Shown piece by piece: positions 36,323 to 47,927 of a DNA stretch of 64,000 bases. The translations under genes and the position numbers were made by a program. The first letter of the stretch is position 1. The number at the start of each line of letters is the position of its first letter. Below the pieces are notes generated by a model, which was not told the origin of the DNA, did not search any database, and saw nothing but the letters and a program-made list of their open reading frames with translations. Source of the DNA: Elephas maximus indicus (taxonomy: Eukaryota > Chordata > Mammalia > Proboscidea > Elephantidae); NCBI RefSeq assembly GCF_024166365.1, contig NC_064819.1, positions 209,089,293 through 209,153,292 of the forward strand. The letters are read 5' to 3'.

Positions 36323-37611
36323 CTATAAGTTATTGTATTAGTTTATGCTTGCTTACAGTGTTGTAGCTGCTTGCTTTGTTTTGTTTTGGTATACCCCTAT
36401 GGGTTGCTTGAGTGAGCTAGCTTGATTATTTTTGCCTTTAGAGCTCTGGTGTCCTGTCCCCAGCTGGCTAGAGCTGTTATCAGGTATATCAGTCTAGGAG
36501 TCCATTTGGTTTTCTTGTATGAATTCAGCTCACGTTTCCAGGTAGCTGAGATCAAGTGTGTGGTACAGGCTCTGTTCTACAGTCTTAGAGGGGCAGGGGT
36601 GATTGGCATATATACCCATATCTTATTGCAGCAGGGGGTAACACTCTAAACAAGGCAGGGGGCTGAGAACCGACCCCCAAGTGTCTCTGAGGAAAATGTG
36701 TCTCTATTCCCTAGAGTGTGCTGGTGGGTGGGCTCTGCAAATGGACCATGGGTACCCAAAGTTTTTGTTGTAAGGATTGGGAGGTACCAGTTATCCCTGG
36801 ACCACTGTCGCAGGTGGCTGGGCAACCCAAGTGGGGCCACCAGTCCTTAGGTCCCTGTAGTGGGTAGGTAAGGACCTTGTTTAATAGGCAAAGCAATGTC
36901 AAACGTTAAACACCCACCTCTCCATCGCACCGCTGAAAAGGTTGGAGTTTGCCAACAAAGGCCTATTCTCCTGAAATAGGCCCACACAGGTCCATGCAGA
37001 AGGGAAAGGTGCTCAAGGTCCATGGACGGTTTATGCCTGGACAGGAGCAGCTTCTGTCCTGAGCTACCCTGGTTAATGGAGCTAGCAAATTATCTTCCCC
37101 CCCCCTCAGTTGCAAATTTTTTCCTTCCCCAAGGCCGGGAGGATGGCTCCAGGTGCTCACCAGGGTCTATCTCAGGCCTAGGGATTCAGCCGCTGAAGCT
37201 GGCTTGGGCGAGGGTGGGTGGGGGGCGCAGTAAAATATATGCAAGTACTTAGCTTTTGAGGAGAGCCCCATTCTCCTCAGGTTCTGGAGGTGTGAATGGG
37301 CTGTGTGGCTGGCTGCTTCTCCCTGAGGAAACTGCGGCCGAACGCTAGGACCAGCCCACAGCTGCCGCTGCCGCCACCACTCCCGGAATGGTGCCTGAGG
37401 GCTCCTGGCGATTCAGGCCCGGTAACTTCTCTCCACTTCTGAACAGTCTCTTCCTTCCCCTGCCCCTCAGTTTGTTGTCTGCACTTGCCTTTGATGCTCA
37501 GGGCTCCCAGCTTGTCACAAATATACACGTTTCACTTGTTTTTTCGGGTCTTTGTTGTAAAGAGGGCTCGATGGAAGCATCTGTCTATTCTGCCATCTTG
37601 GCTCTGCCTCT
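36323..37611 (-). promoter_or_regulatory. L1 5' UTR with internal promoter region
   Basis: About 1.29 kb lies between the L1 5' end (AGAGGCAGAGCCAAGATGG) and ORF1. It is GC-richer than its surroundings. Mammalian L1 5' UTRs contain the internal promoter; activity here is not demonstrated. Open frames in this region on both strands are not proteins I recognise. Confidence 0.75.
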
Positions 37612-37624
37612 ACAGTTGAAATTT

Positions 37625-38967
37625 AAAACATATATATAATATATATCTATCTAATATGTATTTAAAGAGAACCCTGTGACAGCAGGAACTTGACGGGGCT
37701 GCCTAGTTTTTCTGAGTCTCACAACTTCTCCGCCTTTGATGGGGTGCAGTTTTACCACTTTTCTATCATTTCTTTTAGTGGAAATGTCTTACTATATTAT
37801 AAAAAAACCTACAAACCAATCAATACAATTCATATTAACAACATTAATTTTATATGATGGATAGTGTTTTGCTGAAACTAAATTGCTACTAGCAACATGA
37901 ACGTGGTACCGGCTGCTGACCCTTTTGGGTTCCTGGTGTTCTGCAATGTGCTCCGTGAAATGGCTCAATTTCCTCAGCAATTGGCCCATTCAGATGATTG
38001 CATAAGTTTCATTCATATGGTCGGCCATGATTTCTTGTAGCCTTCATTGACACTAATGCATCCTTTACTCATTGGCCTGCAATTATGAAAACAATGCCAG
38101 CTAGGTACACACATGCTAGTGAAGGCACCAAAATTACAGTTACACGGCGACTATCCAGGTGATCCAGAATAGGCTTTTACTTTTTTAACCGGAGCTTGTA
38201 ATGAATATATGCACATAATTTTTGAAGAAAACTTGTGACCTTGAAGAATCCCTCACGGCCTGCTAGGCGTCCAATGAACTGGGGTAGGTAAACACCGAAG
38301 ACAAGTTAATAGAGCTCAGTGTTTTATGGTAAAATGAACCTTAAGAGAATGCGATCTACACTTCCGAGTATTTAAGGTATCATAAGGAATACATTTCTTT
38401 TTTGAAAATAACATTTAACTTTTATGCAAATATTAGAATAAAACATTTTTAGAAGTCCAACGATGTTAGAAAACTTATAATAAGAAATAACAGTTTGTTG
38501 TTCCCCCCTACCCCCGCCATCTTTGTTATGCTCCCCAGAGGTAATAACTTTTGTCTATTGTAGCTATTTCTTCTGGAATTTGCTTTCTCATTTGTAATTA
38601 AAATGCCTCTATGGCTGTCTGTCAACTCATCAATTTTTTTCCCCACGTAAACATTTTTTTTAAATAAAATAAATGAAGAATATTCATGATTTAGATTTTA
38701 AATCATATTTACAAATGAGGAAAACTTCTAGGCCCAAGTAGGTAACAACGAAGCTACTACAGCTGGCAGAATCCATGTCCCATATGCATTTTAAACCTAA
38801 AGCGTGAGCTGTAAAGTCAGAGAACACCATACACATCACCATCTAGACTAGATACCTGGATCTTGAGAAAGAGCAGAAGACAGGGTGATGTTCATGCAAC
38901 CATCATCTGGTCCCCTTACCTTCATGGTGCAGAATCAATGGAAAGCTGTTTTACTTTTAGATGAGCT
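37625..38967. other. Stretch with no recognised gene
   Basis: Between about 37900 and 38160 the composition is less AT-rich. On the minus strand one frame reads VILVPSLACVYLAGIVFIIA, like a membrane segment, but it is broken by stops. It may be a relic of a processed gene copy; I could not identify a parent. Confidence 0.35.
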
Positions 38968-38979
38968 AGAGAGAGGTTG

Positions 38980-39133
38980 GAGCTCAGGTGGAGAAGTGGT
39001 TAAGGGCTCTGCTGCTAACCAAAAGATTGGCAGTTCAAATCCACCAGCCGCTCCTTGGAAACCATATGGAGTAGTTCTACTTTGTTCTGTAGGGTTGCTA
39101 TGAGTCAGATTTGACTCAATGACAACAGGGTTT
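38980..39133 (+). repeat. AfroSINE, short form
   Basis: Head GAGCTCAGGTGGAGAAGTGG; tail GGGTTGCTATGAGTCAG. Imperfect target repeats AGAGAGAGGTTG (38968-38979) and AGAGGTAGGTTG (39134-39145). Confidence 0.88.
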
Positions 39134-39337
39134 AGAGGTAGGTTGTTGATCATTTTAAGTGAAACTTTTGCCCATTGTTAACAGACCAAGGGCATTAGCT
39201 AAGAAGGACATTCCACTGATAAACACAAAATAATATTAGAACAGCAAAGAGGAGGTTAAATAGATCATATTTTTCTCTGTCAGAAACTTCCATATCACAC
39301 CACTGGAGCAGTGGAATAAACTCCACCTCCCAAAGAC

Positions 39338-40231
39338 TTAGCCCATGAGCTTGATGTTGGCATTCACACCAGACAAGACTCCCCAAACTTCTGGTATCAT
39401 CTGCTGGTCTGTGATATCCAGCTGGCTTTCAAGGGTGTTGGAAGTCTTTATATTATGATCCCCACTATAGATCTCAACACCACAAGCCATTTCCTCAAGC
39501 AGGTAAGCCTCCTGATCAACTGAGACATCAGCATCTTATTTGGCGGTGATTTTGTACATAGGGATCATTTTTTGCACCACAGGCTTTACCAGAGGGAAAC
39601 CCTGTTTCCTGCAATGAGCAATTATTTGGGGCTTTACCAACAGATGAAAACCCTAGAGGAACCAGCCCATCTAGCAGCACTTTGTACCTGGTTGTATCTT
39701 TTAGCACCTTGCTGAGTCTCTGTTTTGCTTCATTTAGTAGGTCTGTGATAAGGTCAGGAGCCCTGGGTGGCACAAATCATTTGTACTCAACTATTAACCT
39801 AAACATTGGCAGTTTGAAACCACCCAGCAGTGCCACAGAAGAAAGGCCTGGCAATCTGCTTCTTTAAAAGATTACAGTCAAGAAAACCCTATGTAGTAGT
39901 TCCACTCTGTAACACATGCGGTTTCCAAGAGTCAAAATCTACTCAATGGTAATGAATTCAGTGATAAGGTCATCGCTCACTATGAGGACTTTGAATCTTG
40001 CTTGACTCATCGAATTGAACATCTGAATTTTCTTCTACTGCTAACACTGCTTTTCTTTCTTTTCACAGTGTTCTATAACCTTCGGTCACTGGGTTCGTAC
40101 AAGATGATTTTCTCAGTGTTGGACTCTTCTGCCTTTGCATCCATTTCTTCTGCTTTCTCATTGGCTTCTTGTTTAATGAAAGTCATCACATAATTAATCT
40201 GCTTTTGCACATCATCATCACTGAGAGTCAT
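39338..40231 (-). pseudogene. ATP6V1E1: ATP6V1E1 processed pseudogene (V-ATPase subunit E)
   Basis: Read on the minus strand it begins with ATG at 40231 and a near-subunit-E N-terminus ([10 protein letters not shown], then [16 protein letters not shown]). After the SINE it continues DLITDLLNEAKQRLSKVLKD and [15 protein letters not shown]. It ends near a TAA at 39340-39338. The parent multi-exon gene is represented here without introns. Without the SINE and one duplicated target the coding span is about 678 nt, close to the 226-codon parent. Stops and frameshifts occur throughout, for example shortly after the N-terminus. 3'-UTR-like sequence continues to about 39170. ATP6V1E1 encodes the peripheral-stalk E subunit of the vacuolar proton pump; this copy cannot make it. 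Confidence 0.92.
39756..39960 (+). repeat. AfroSINE long form inserted in the ATP6V1E1 pseudogene
   Basis: Head GAGCCCTGGGTGGCACAAAT, middle block AGAAGAAAGGCCTGGCAATC, tail CACATGCGGTTTCCAAGAGT. The target duplication GTGATAAGGTC is exact at 39745-39755 and 39961-39971. Confidence 0.93.
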
Positions 40232-40239
40232 GGCAAAAG

Positions 40240-40880
40240 TGATGCTAGGCCAGTGGGCAGTAGGCTTGAGTTTAGGTTTGAAAGGGGTGGTGGAGGAATG
40301 GGAGAGGAAAATCAGGCAAATTCATCAACTTTTGATATTTTCTATTTTCTTACTTTAATGATAGATGAAGATTTAATTTTTTCTCCTTTTATTTTCCAAG
40401 TAAAATTACATCTAAATTTAAAAAAAAATTTAATCCAGATTCTACGTTTTCGTTATTGAAACAATGTTCACTGCTAACCCAGGTAGGGCGTTGCGATTAT
40501 AGTTCCACCCTTGTGCAACTTTCTCGTTTCCCTAGAGTTAATGATTGCCTTTTTTTTTTTTTTTTTTTTTACTTTTGCTTAATATTGAGAATACTCTGTC
40601 TTCCCAAACTGTTCAAGAGCTCCATAAGTGTCTCTCTACAAAATTATCTTCAGGACCAAACCTGTCAGAGAATTTATATATTCTAGTGTTCTCTTGGAGA
40701 TATCACCTCCACGTGCATACCCCCAGAGCTCTGACCTCCTTCTCCTGTCTGGCCTGGTGTCTGTCTAGGCCTGCTGCACAGCTGTGGTCTCGGCATTTCC
40801 CCTGCTGTCAACCTGGGAATTCCCTTCAACTCTTTCCTGTTTCCTAGTTTCCATTCTTCTCCTTTCTTGGTTTACTTCCT
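40240..40880. other. Stretch with no recognised gene
   Basis: Contains a 20-base T run at 40551-40570. Open frames through this tract are low-complexity and unrelated to known proteins. Confidence 0.4.
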
Positions 40881-41230
40881 CATTTGATGGAACGTATCCT
40901 CCAGTGGCTCCCTGAGAAGCATTTATGGGAGAATTTGAATGTCTGAAAATGTCTTTTTTCTACATTATACTTACTTGATTGATAGTCTGACTGTATATAG
41001 ACTTTTAGGCTGAAAATCATTTCAATCAAAAAAATGTAAGGCATCGTTTCCTTTTCTGTTTTTAATTATCCTCTTAAAAGTCCAATGTCATTCTTATTCC
41101 AAATTCTGAGTATGTGATCTATGTCCTTTTACCTCTCTGGACCTTTTAAAATCTTCTTTTTATTCCTGATGTTCTGAAGTTTCAAAACGATAAAATTTAA
41201 TGTGGGGCCTTTAATCGTTTATTGTGTTGG
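40880..41230 (-). repeat. L1 or HAL1-like ORF1 relic
   Basis: The plus-strand order TAGACTTTTAGGCTGAAAATC, CCAATGTCATTCTTATTCC, TTTTAAAATCTTC and CTGATGTTCTGAAGTTTC parallels the ORF1 C-terminal region of old L1/HAL1 elements on the opposite strand. The match is by eye and weak. Confidence 0.45.
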
Positions 41231-41288
41231 AAAATTAGTGGATTTTAAATCTGAAGACTCATGTTTAATCTTCTTTCCCCCTTTATCA

Positions 41289-41388
41289 TACCATAAACAT
41301 AGCACAGGATTGGGCAACATTTCATTGTGTTATACATAAGGTCATCATGACTCAGAGCTGACTTGATGGTAACTAATAACAACAACCT
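41289..41388 (+). mobile_element. 100-bp RTE 3'-end insertion
   Basis: Contains only ATTGGGCAACATTTCATTGT, CTGACTTGATGGTAACTAAT and the AACAAC terminus. Target duplication CTTTATCA at 41281-41288 and 41389-41396. It shows that RTE reverse transcription can abort after about 100 bases and still integrate. Confidence 0.85.
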
Positions 41389-41396
41389 CTTTATCA

Positions 41397-42581
41397 CAGT
41401 TCCTCGTCTTACTCCTTCTCTGTGCTTCTGCCCCTGAGTCCAGGGCCTTTCAGGTCAGCTTCTCCAGAGAATAATCCTCAGTTCCTCCGAAAGAGTGGAG
41501 AGAGGGGGTGGGTTACTTGACTATTTGGGGTAGAATTGAGGACCCATGGGTTTAACTGTCCTTTCTCCCTATTTAAAAAAAAAAAAAAAAAAAACTTCAG
41601 ACAATCCATCTATTTACAGTTTCCTGCCTTACTACCTCTTTCGACAGTATCTCTACTTGCTGAGTCTGAACCTCAAATCCTTAACCTTATCAGGATCTAC
41701 CAGGGAAATTAGCTTGCTTCTCAATGTAACCTCTTCCCCTGCCACCTAGCTTCCAATCCTGTCAAATGCTTTTTTTTTTGGATCATTTACCATTATGTCT
41801 TGTCTTCTAATCCTCATCTATTGTCATTTGGGGTTACAGATACAACTTTTCTGGTTTTTCTGAAGATAAGATTGATTTTTCTGTTTCTCACTCTTCTTGT
41901 TATTTGCCAGTGAATTTTCAGAAGAGAAAGCGGTTAGGAAAAATTTTATACTGCCGTTCTGAGAGGAGTCAGGAAGACTGGTTTAACTACTGTAGCTGTC
42001 CAGTAATGAAAAAGCTAGCTCAAAAAATAAGGAGTTCTAATATTAGAAATCATCAGAAATATCCAATAGAACCTGGTTCTTCTTCCTTTCAGGGATACTG
42101 ATGAAGGAATTTCTGCATGGAGAGAATTAAATGGCTCACCTAAGATATCTTTCAAATGTAAAAACCCAAGAGTTTATGAATTCTATTCTTTTCTATAATG
42201 GGTTGTAGGGAAATAGAAATCATATAATAATCATGTAATAATTAAGACCATAAGGTTTAAAATCAATCAGTCTCTATAAGAATTTCCGATTCTTACTTGA
42301 GCTGTATTTTTGTATCTCCAACATCATTTTCCTATTCTGTAAAATGGGAACTACTTATTTTATGTGGTTTTTATTAGGCTAACACAACACATGTGGTCTA
42401 AAATGAACGCATAATCTATAAAAACTAATTCCAATAGCGAGGCATTTAAATTACACCTGTGATATGGGAATTAATATTTTCTACTGTAAAAATGGTGTGA
42501 CAGGGGTGTCTGACCTCCTCTAACTCACAAGGGTAGGAGGAGAATCAAGATTAATAGCCCAAGGGTGATTCCCATGAAACG
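41397..42581. other. Stretch with no recognised gene
   Basis: An A run (41575-41594) is the only striking element. The rest is AT-rich unique DNA. Confidence 0.4.
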
Positions 42582-42586
42582 GAGGT

Positions 42587-43544
42587 CAGACATACCTCCT
42601 CTCTCCAATCTTTTCACCAATTCTGATACCAGCTCTCCCTCCCATTACACTCTCTACTTCTCTGCTGGGTTTGATAAATCGATGCAATGGCCATGCAGAA
42701 CTCACACAACAATACTCCCAATTATGGCCTTTATTAGGGAAGTAACAGGTTACAATTCAGGATACGGTTATTTGACCCGAACAGCCTCTTCTCAGCCGTG
42801 CCTACAGGCATCTCTCTCTCTGGCCCTCGGCCTCTCAGCCCCTCACCCCCTCAGTCCCTCGGCCCTTCAGCACCTCAGCCTGGCCTCAGTCCTGCTCAGG
42901 AAAGTGTTACAAAGCTCTTTAGTGCCTCCAGTAAGTGCTTGGAGGCACCCCTGCTCAGCTTTCCCGCTCCATGGGCTGGGAAGCCCACTGCGTCACCTCC
43001 TGCTCGTCCCCTGGTTCTGTTGCCTCTGCTGATGCTGCTGTTTCTCTGCTGCTGCTTCTTGTTGTCTCTAGCCATCTCCAGTGATACAGCTTTCTCTTTC
43101 TCTGTCTCCTGGGTCTAAGAGGTTCTCAGCACAGGGATCCTGGGTCCAGAGGACACGCTCTGCTCTCAGCTCTTCTTTCTTGTGAGAATGGGACCCCTTC
43201 CTCTCTGTTCACTTCTCTCTCCTTTTATAAGATAAAAGATGTGATTCAAGTAGGGGCATGACTTGAATAAGGGTAGTAAGGGTAGTGACTTGAGTCACAT
43301 CCTCTAGTAACGTGATGACTCAAGATACATCCCACCCTAATTCTGCCTCATTAATATAACAGACAACTGGCTCTCAAATGGGACAATAGCCACAGGCACA
43401 AAGCTAGGATTTACAACACATTGCAAGATGGAAGATAATTACAACAGATCACAAAATGGAGGATGACTACATCATTACATTATGGCCAAATTATATCATT
43501 GCATAACTTGGCCCTGCCAAGTTGACACATAACCTTAACCATCA
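42587..43544 (-). repeat. ERV-type solo LTR (ERVL/MaLR-like)
   Basis: The minus strand starts TGATGGTTAAGGTTATGTGT at 43544 and has an AATAAA signal at 42734-42729 about 140 bases before its end. GAGGT occurs at both flanks (42582-42586 and 43545-43549), but the far end lacks a canonical CA, so that boundary is uncertain. No viral genes adjoin it. The open frame at 42565-43032 is low-complexity sequence within it, not a gene. Confidence 0.6.
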
Positions 43545-43580
43545 GAGGTTCTATACACTTTATTTGCATAGTCCCACCCA

Positions 43581-43648
43581 ATCGTTGTGTAGGAGTCACA
43601 AAAACTACGGCTAAAAATCATTGTGTAGGAGTCACAAAAACTTGGCTA
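43581..43648. repeat. Short tandem duplication
   Basis: Two copies of a unit of about 33 bases (ATCGTTGTGTAGGAGTCACA and ATCATTGTGTAGGAGTCACA at their starts) occur with a period of 36 bases and a few differences. Confidence 0.85.
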
Positions 43649-44699
43649 GAAGGGCCATATTAAGTAATTCACTGCACTGCATCTACACTAATAGAATTTT
43701 GAATCTGTTGTGGTCTAGAACTAGTTTTATGTCTGAGAATCAATTGTATCATTTGACCTGGGTGACCTGGGGTGGAGGGCTATGAATCTTTGTATACCTA
43801 CTCAGCAGCCATCACTTCTGTTTTTCTAGAATGGGGAGAATATGGGCTTATGTCCACAGATTATTTTGAATTGATCTAAACACAAAACCATACAGTGAGC
43901 TATAATATTTGATTCCTGTGGTGACGCCTCTCTAACTTGTACTAGTTGTGGGCAGTTGATATCTAGAAGTGAAAAATATAACTCACAATCTATGTGAAGC
44001 ATTTGGATTTATTACTTTCAGACATAGGCAGAAACCAGAATTAGGCCAACAAGGATTTTTCTCTTGTAAAGGGTAAAGTGGGCTAGCTTTCATAAATAGA
44101 ATAAATAGTTTGAAATTTGTGTAAATATTCGGTGCTACAGTTGTGCTTGAAAACAGGCCCACTTCTTAAGCAGCCGTACTCAATTACATTTAATTTTTTT
44201 CTTTGTAACAACTTAATTATGAATTTCTTCTTCTAAGCACTGTACTTTTACATAAATAACACACACGCTATGTTTTTTGCAAACCACTCAGCCCCGTGTG
44301 TTATTTTCATAAGTGTGCTATACCAATATTTTTTACATGCTGCTGACTTCAATTTTAATTTTTTTTTTTCTATCCAGCAGTTTTAATGTTACTGGGATAA
44401 AACTGATCTCCTGGAAACTTCATTTAAGGTAGGTATTTTCCTACACAAAGTGCAACCAATGGTGAGCAGAACTGGTTCGTGATGGAAATGGGATGCCATG
44501 TTGAAATCAAAGAATGTGAATGCACAAAGAGCTAGAAATTAGTAAGTAAGAAACAATCCTAGGCCTTAAACTACAAGAATGAGATGTTGTTTATATTTCA
44601 TTACTTTCATAAATCTTAAGCTGAAACCTAATTTTTTGATAACCAATGTCCTTGAAATCAAGAAATGAAAGACACCAGAAGAAATTTTGTTTTTATGTT
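43649..44699. other. AT-rich stretch with no recognised feature
   Basis: No recognisable gene or recent repeat. Confidence 0.4.
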
Positions 44700-45110
44700 A
44701 AAATAGACCATTTTAGTTTATTTGTTCATTATCGTCATAAGTGCTTCTCATTCTCACGGAAAGGCCATTCCGTTTCATGAATTTAGAAATCCAGATGAAG
44801 CCTGCCTTGAAATCTGTGATTCCTTTTTCATTTGCCAGGAGCTTCATTTTTATCTGAATTGTGGCAGTAGAGAAGCTTGATTTTGTTCCCTTCAAGAAAT
44901 AAATTACTCTTTCAAGTCGTTCTCCAACTCAGGCCATGTTGCTTTGGGCCCATGACCTGTGCAGCGTGGATTCATTTTCTCCAGCTCTTTTTCCTCCTTT
45001 CTCCATTCGCGAACGGACGAATCTCCAACCTCGAACTCTCTTGCTGCCCCTATGTTGGGTGTTTTCTCTTGCCTTCAAAACTAACAACTTTCAGTTTGAA
45101 GTCAGCTATA
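44700..45110 (-). pseudogene. pogo/Tigger-like transposase DNA-binding relic
   Basis: On the minus strand, in two frames, the sequence encodes REFEVGDSSVREWRKEEKEL, then ATWPELENDLKE, then after a frame change EKGITDFKAGFIWISKFMKR and NGLSVRMRST. This order fits the paired CENP-B/Tc5-type helix-turn-helix domains at the N-terminus of pogo-superfamily transposases and proteins derived from them. Stops and a frameshift interrupt it, and no catalytic DDE domain was seen downstream. It could be a relic of an old DNA transposon or of a retrocopy of a domesticated gene. Confidence 0.55.
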
Positions 45111-45295
45111 TAGGACTTGAGTTTAATTCCTGCCAGGATTCTAAAAAGTTCTAAGATTTAGATTTATAAACGGAAAAAATGTGCACAATGTAATCAATAA
45201 CTGGCTGGTTCTAGTAAGGATGGGGCAAATTTCAAATGTGAAGTGTACAAGAAGCAAGGTTTTTTTTTACATGCTCATATGACTAAGGTGACTTA

Positions 45296-45448
45296 GGAGC
45301 CCTGGTGGCATGGTGGTTAAGAGCTTGGCTGCTAACCAAATGGTTGGCAGTTTGAATCTACCAGCAGCTCCTTGGAAACCCTATGGGACAGTTCTACTCT
45401 GTCCTATAGTGTCACTGTGAGTCGGAATCGACTCGATGGCAACAGGTT
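45296..45448 (+). repeat. AfroSINE, short form, young
   Basis: Head GGAGCCCTGGTGGCATGGTG and tail GAGTCGGAATCGACTCGATG. Perfect 12-bp target duplication TAAGGTGACTTA at 45284-45295 and 45449-45460. Confidence 0.94.
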
Positions 45449-45460
45449 TAAGGTGACTTA

Positions 45461-46539
45461 TGATCATTGATCAAGACATTGGTGCTAATAAGACATAATT
45501 AGACTATGAAATAAACAGACCTGACATAGTTTAATGGTTTCACTTAAGACAATCTGATAAGGTTTTTGCATTCAACTGCTGAGCTAAGAGCAATCCTGTA
45601 TCAGTTTCCCTTTTATTATTCCTTCAATTAAAAGACAGAGTCGGAAGGCAATTGTGATAATTACATCAATGAAGATGGAATGGAGATTTCTAGTTATATG
45701 TACTGAATGGCATTTATGCCAGGACAGGCTTTGCTTTAAGCTTCCAATTGATATCACGTGACTTATGGACAGGCTTCAGTAGGTTCAAGGTTCTAACTGA
45801 TGACTCAAAAGTGATGGGGATATAATTACTAACTTAAATTAATAGAAACAAATATACAGTTTCAATTGTTTATTTTCTAATTACCAGGGTACTACCAAAC
45901 TTGACTGTGGCTTATACCTTTCTTATTACAAATATGATCAAAAGTAACATTTTTGCACTATTGAATGAGGGTAAATGAGGCTGAAATTCACTTCTGGAAA
46001 TGTCATGAGACATGTGTGGTATACTCATGGGTGCAATATGCCAGAACTTTTTCCCGTAATTTTATCATTTCTATGCACTGTGTATGTGTGCACCTTATTT
46101 ATGTGTGCCTGCTATTTGCAAAAAAATATGGTAATACAGATAAATTTTAGGCTAAACCTTTTTAAACTTTCTGTTTAATCTGAATTAACAAAATTTGGTG
46201 CATACATTGTACAAGGGAGATTTGGCTCATGCCAGTATTTTCTTCAAGGAAAGTCAGAATAAATTTGGTGTATTGCAGTAACATACAGCCTCCCCATCTT
46301 TGAAGAGGCTTTCCCCATCTATAAGCATCAATTGCAATTCAATTCTATTCAATTTTGTTCCCCTATGTTGCACCTCTGTTCTGACATCAGCTGCGCATGT
46401 AACACTTCTTCCTCCAACCCTAACCGCCTGCCGGTAGGTCAGACCTCACAAGTTAAAGGACACAGTCTTCCAGACTACCGTGCTGGCCCAAGACACTAGC
46501 CGTAGGCTTGGAGTCTTCACAACACCATCACTTCTGAGC
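45461..46539. other. AT-rich stretch with no recognised feature
   Basis: No gene or recent repeat recognised. The block at 46221-46254 resembles 59963-59996 over about 34 bases. Confidence 0.4.
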
Positions 46540-47754
46540 TGTTGTTGTTGTCGTTAGGTGCCGTGGAGTTGGTTCCAACTCATAGCGACAACAGAATGAA
46601 ACACTGCCCGGTCCTGCACCATCCTCACAATCGTTGTTATGCTTAAGCCCATTATGGCAGCCATTGTGTCAATCTACCTCGTTGAGGGTCTTCCTCTTTT
46701 TTGCTGACCCTGTATTTTATTAAGCATGATGTCCTTCTCCAGGGAATGATTCTTCCTGACAACATGTCCAAAGTATGTGAGTCATAGTATCACCGTCCTT
46801 GCTTCTAAGGAGCATTCTGGTTGTACATCTTCAAATACAGGTTTGTTCATCCTTTTGGCAGTCCATGGTATATTCACCCTGTTCTGTCTGAATGACGGCT
46901 TCTTGATCTATGTGCAGGTTCCTCATGAGCACGATTAAGTGTTCCGGAATTCCCATTCTTCACAATGCGTTATGATACACAGAGTTGAATGCCTTTACAT
47001 AGTCAATAAAACACAGGTAAACATCTTCCTGGTACTCTCTGCTTTTGGCCAGGATCCATCTGGCATCAGCAATGATATCCCTGGTTCCACATCCTCTTCT
47101 GAATCTGGCTTGACTTTCTGGCAGTTTTCTGTTGATATACTGCTGCAGCCACTTTTGAATAATCTTCAGCAAAATTTTACTTGTGTGTGATATTAATGGT
47201 ATCATTTGATGACTTCTGCATTCAGCGGAATCACCTTTCTTGGGAATAGGCATAAATATGAATCTCTTCCAGTTGGTTGGCCAGGTAGGTGTCCTCCAAA
47301 CTTCCTGCCACAGATGAGTGAGTTCTAGCACTGCATCTGTTTGTTGAAACATCTCAACTGGTATTCTGTCAATTCCTGGAGCCTTGTTTTTTGCCAATGC
47401 CTTTCTTTTCAGTGCAGCTTGCATCTCTTCCTTCAGCACTATTGATTCCTGCTCATATTAAAAAAAAAAAAAAAATGCTACCTCTTAAAATCACTGAATG
47501 TCAACCAATTCTTTTTGGTTTAGCGACTGTGTATTTCTTCCATATTCTTTTGATGCTTCCTGCATCATTTAATATTTTCCCCATAGAATCCCTCAGTATT
47601 GCAACTCGAGGCTTGACTTTTTCTTCAGTTCTTTCAGTTTGAGAAATGCTAGGCAAGTTCTTCCCTTTTGGGTTTCTATATCCAGGTCTTTGCACATGTG
47701 ATCATAAGACTTCACTTTGTCTTCTTGAGCCACCCTTTGAAATCTTCTGTTCAG

Positions 47755-47927
47755 ATTCTAGGGGTGTGCATTTTAGACTGACAATCAATGTGACCATATT
47801 CAAGTTGCAGCCCTTTGTCCAGAGCAGTTTATTCTGCTGGACTCAGTTCTTTTAGTGCCTGAATGGTACATAAGCCAGGTGGGTACTGGTCCTAATAATG
47901 ACTTTGTTGGCCAACCAAAAGGAAAAA
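47755..47927. mobile_element. Unidentified 173-bp insert in an RTE, flanked by direct repeats
   Basis: The RTE sequence is interrupted exactly, with its target repeated on both sides: CCCTTTGAAATCTTCTGTTCAG-type sequence at 47733-47754, and CCCTTTGAAATCTGTTCAG at 47928-47946. The insert matches neither the RTE nor the SINEs or L1 in this window, and has no clear poly(A). Confidence 0.7.

Larger units (their letters stand above)
26824..37611 (-). mobile_element. Full-length L1 LINE carrying a full-length RTE
   Basis: On the minus strand it begins AGAGGCAGAGCCAAGATGGC and ends CTTTCACTTAAAGCACAATA with a poly(A) seen as T at 26821-26830. It has a 13-bp target duplication, ACAGTTGAAATTT (26811-26823 and 37612-37624). 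Total span is 10.8 kb; without the RTE and its duplicated target it is about 7.56 kb. It retains a 5' UTR, ORF1 and ORF2, all in order. Both ORFs are broken, so the copy is inactive. Confidence 0.95.

Noticed and set aside
36963..37528. Open frames in the GC-richer interval at 37 kb
   Set aside because: The interval is the L1 5' UTR; the frames overlap on both strands and lack protein similarity.
42565..43032. A 155-codon open frame rich in Ser, Leu and Pro
   Set aside because: It lies within an LTR, comes from low-complexity CTCAGCCCCT-type sequence and overlaps other open frames; no family motif.
46221..46254. Similarity of this block to 59963-59996
   Set aside because: About 34 bases match by eye, but flanks diverge and no repeat boundary is visible; too short to call.
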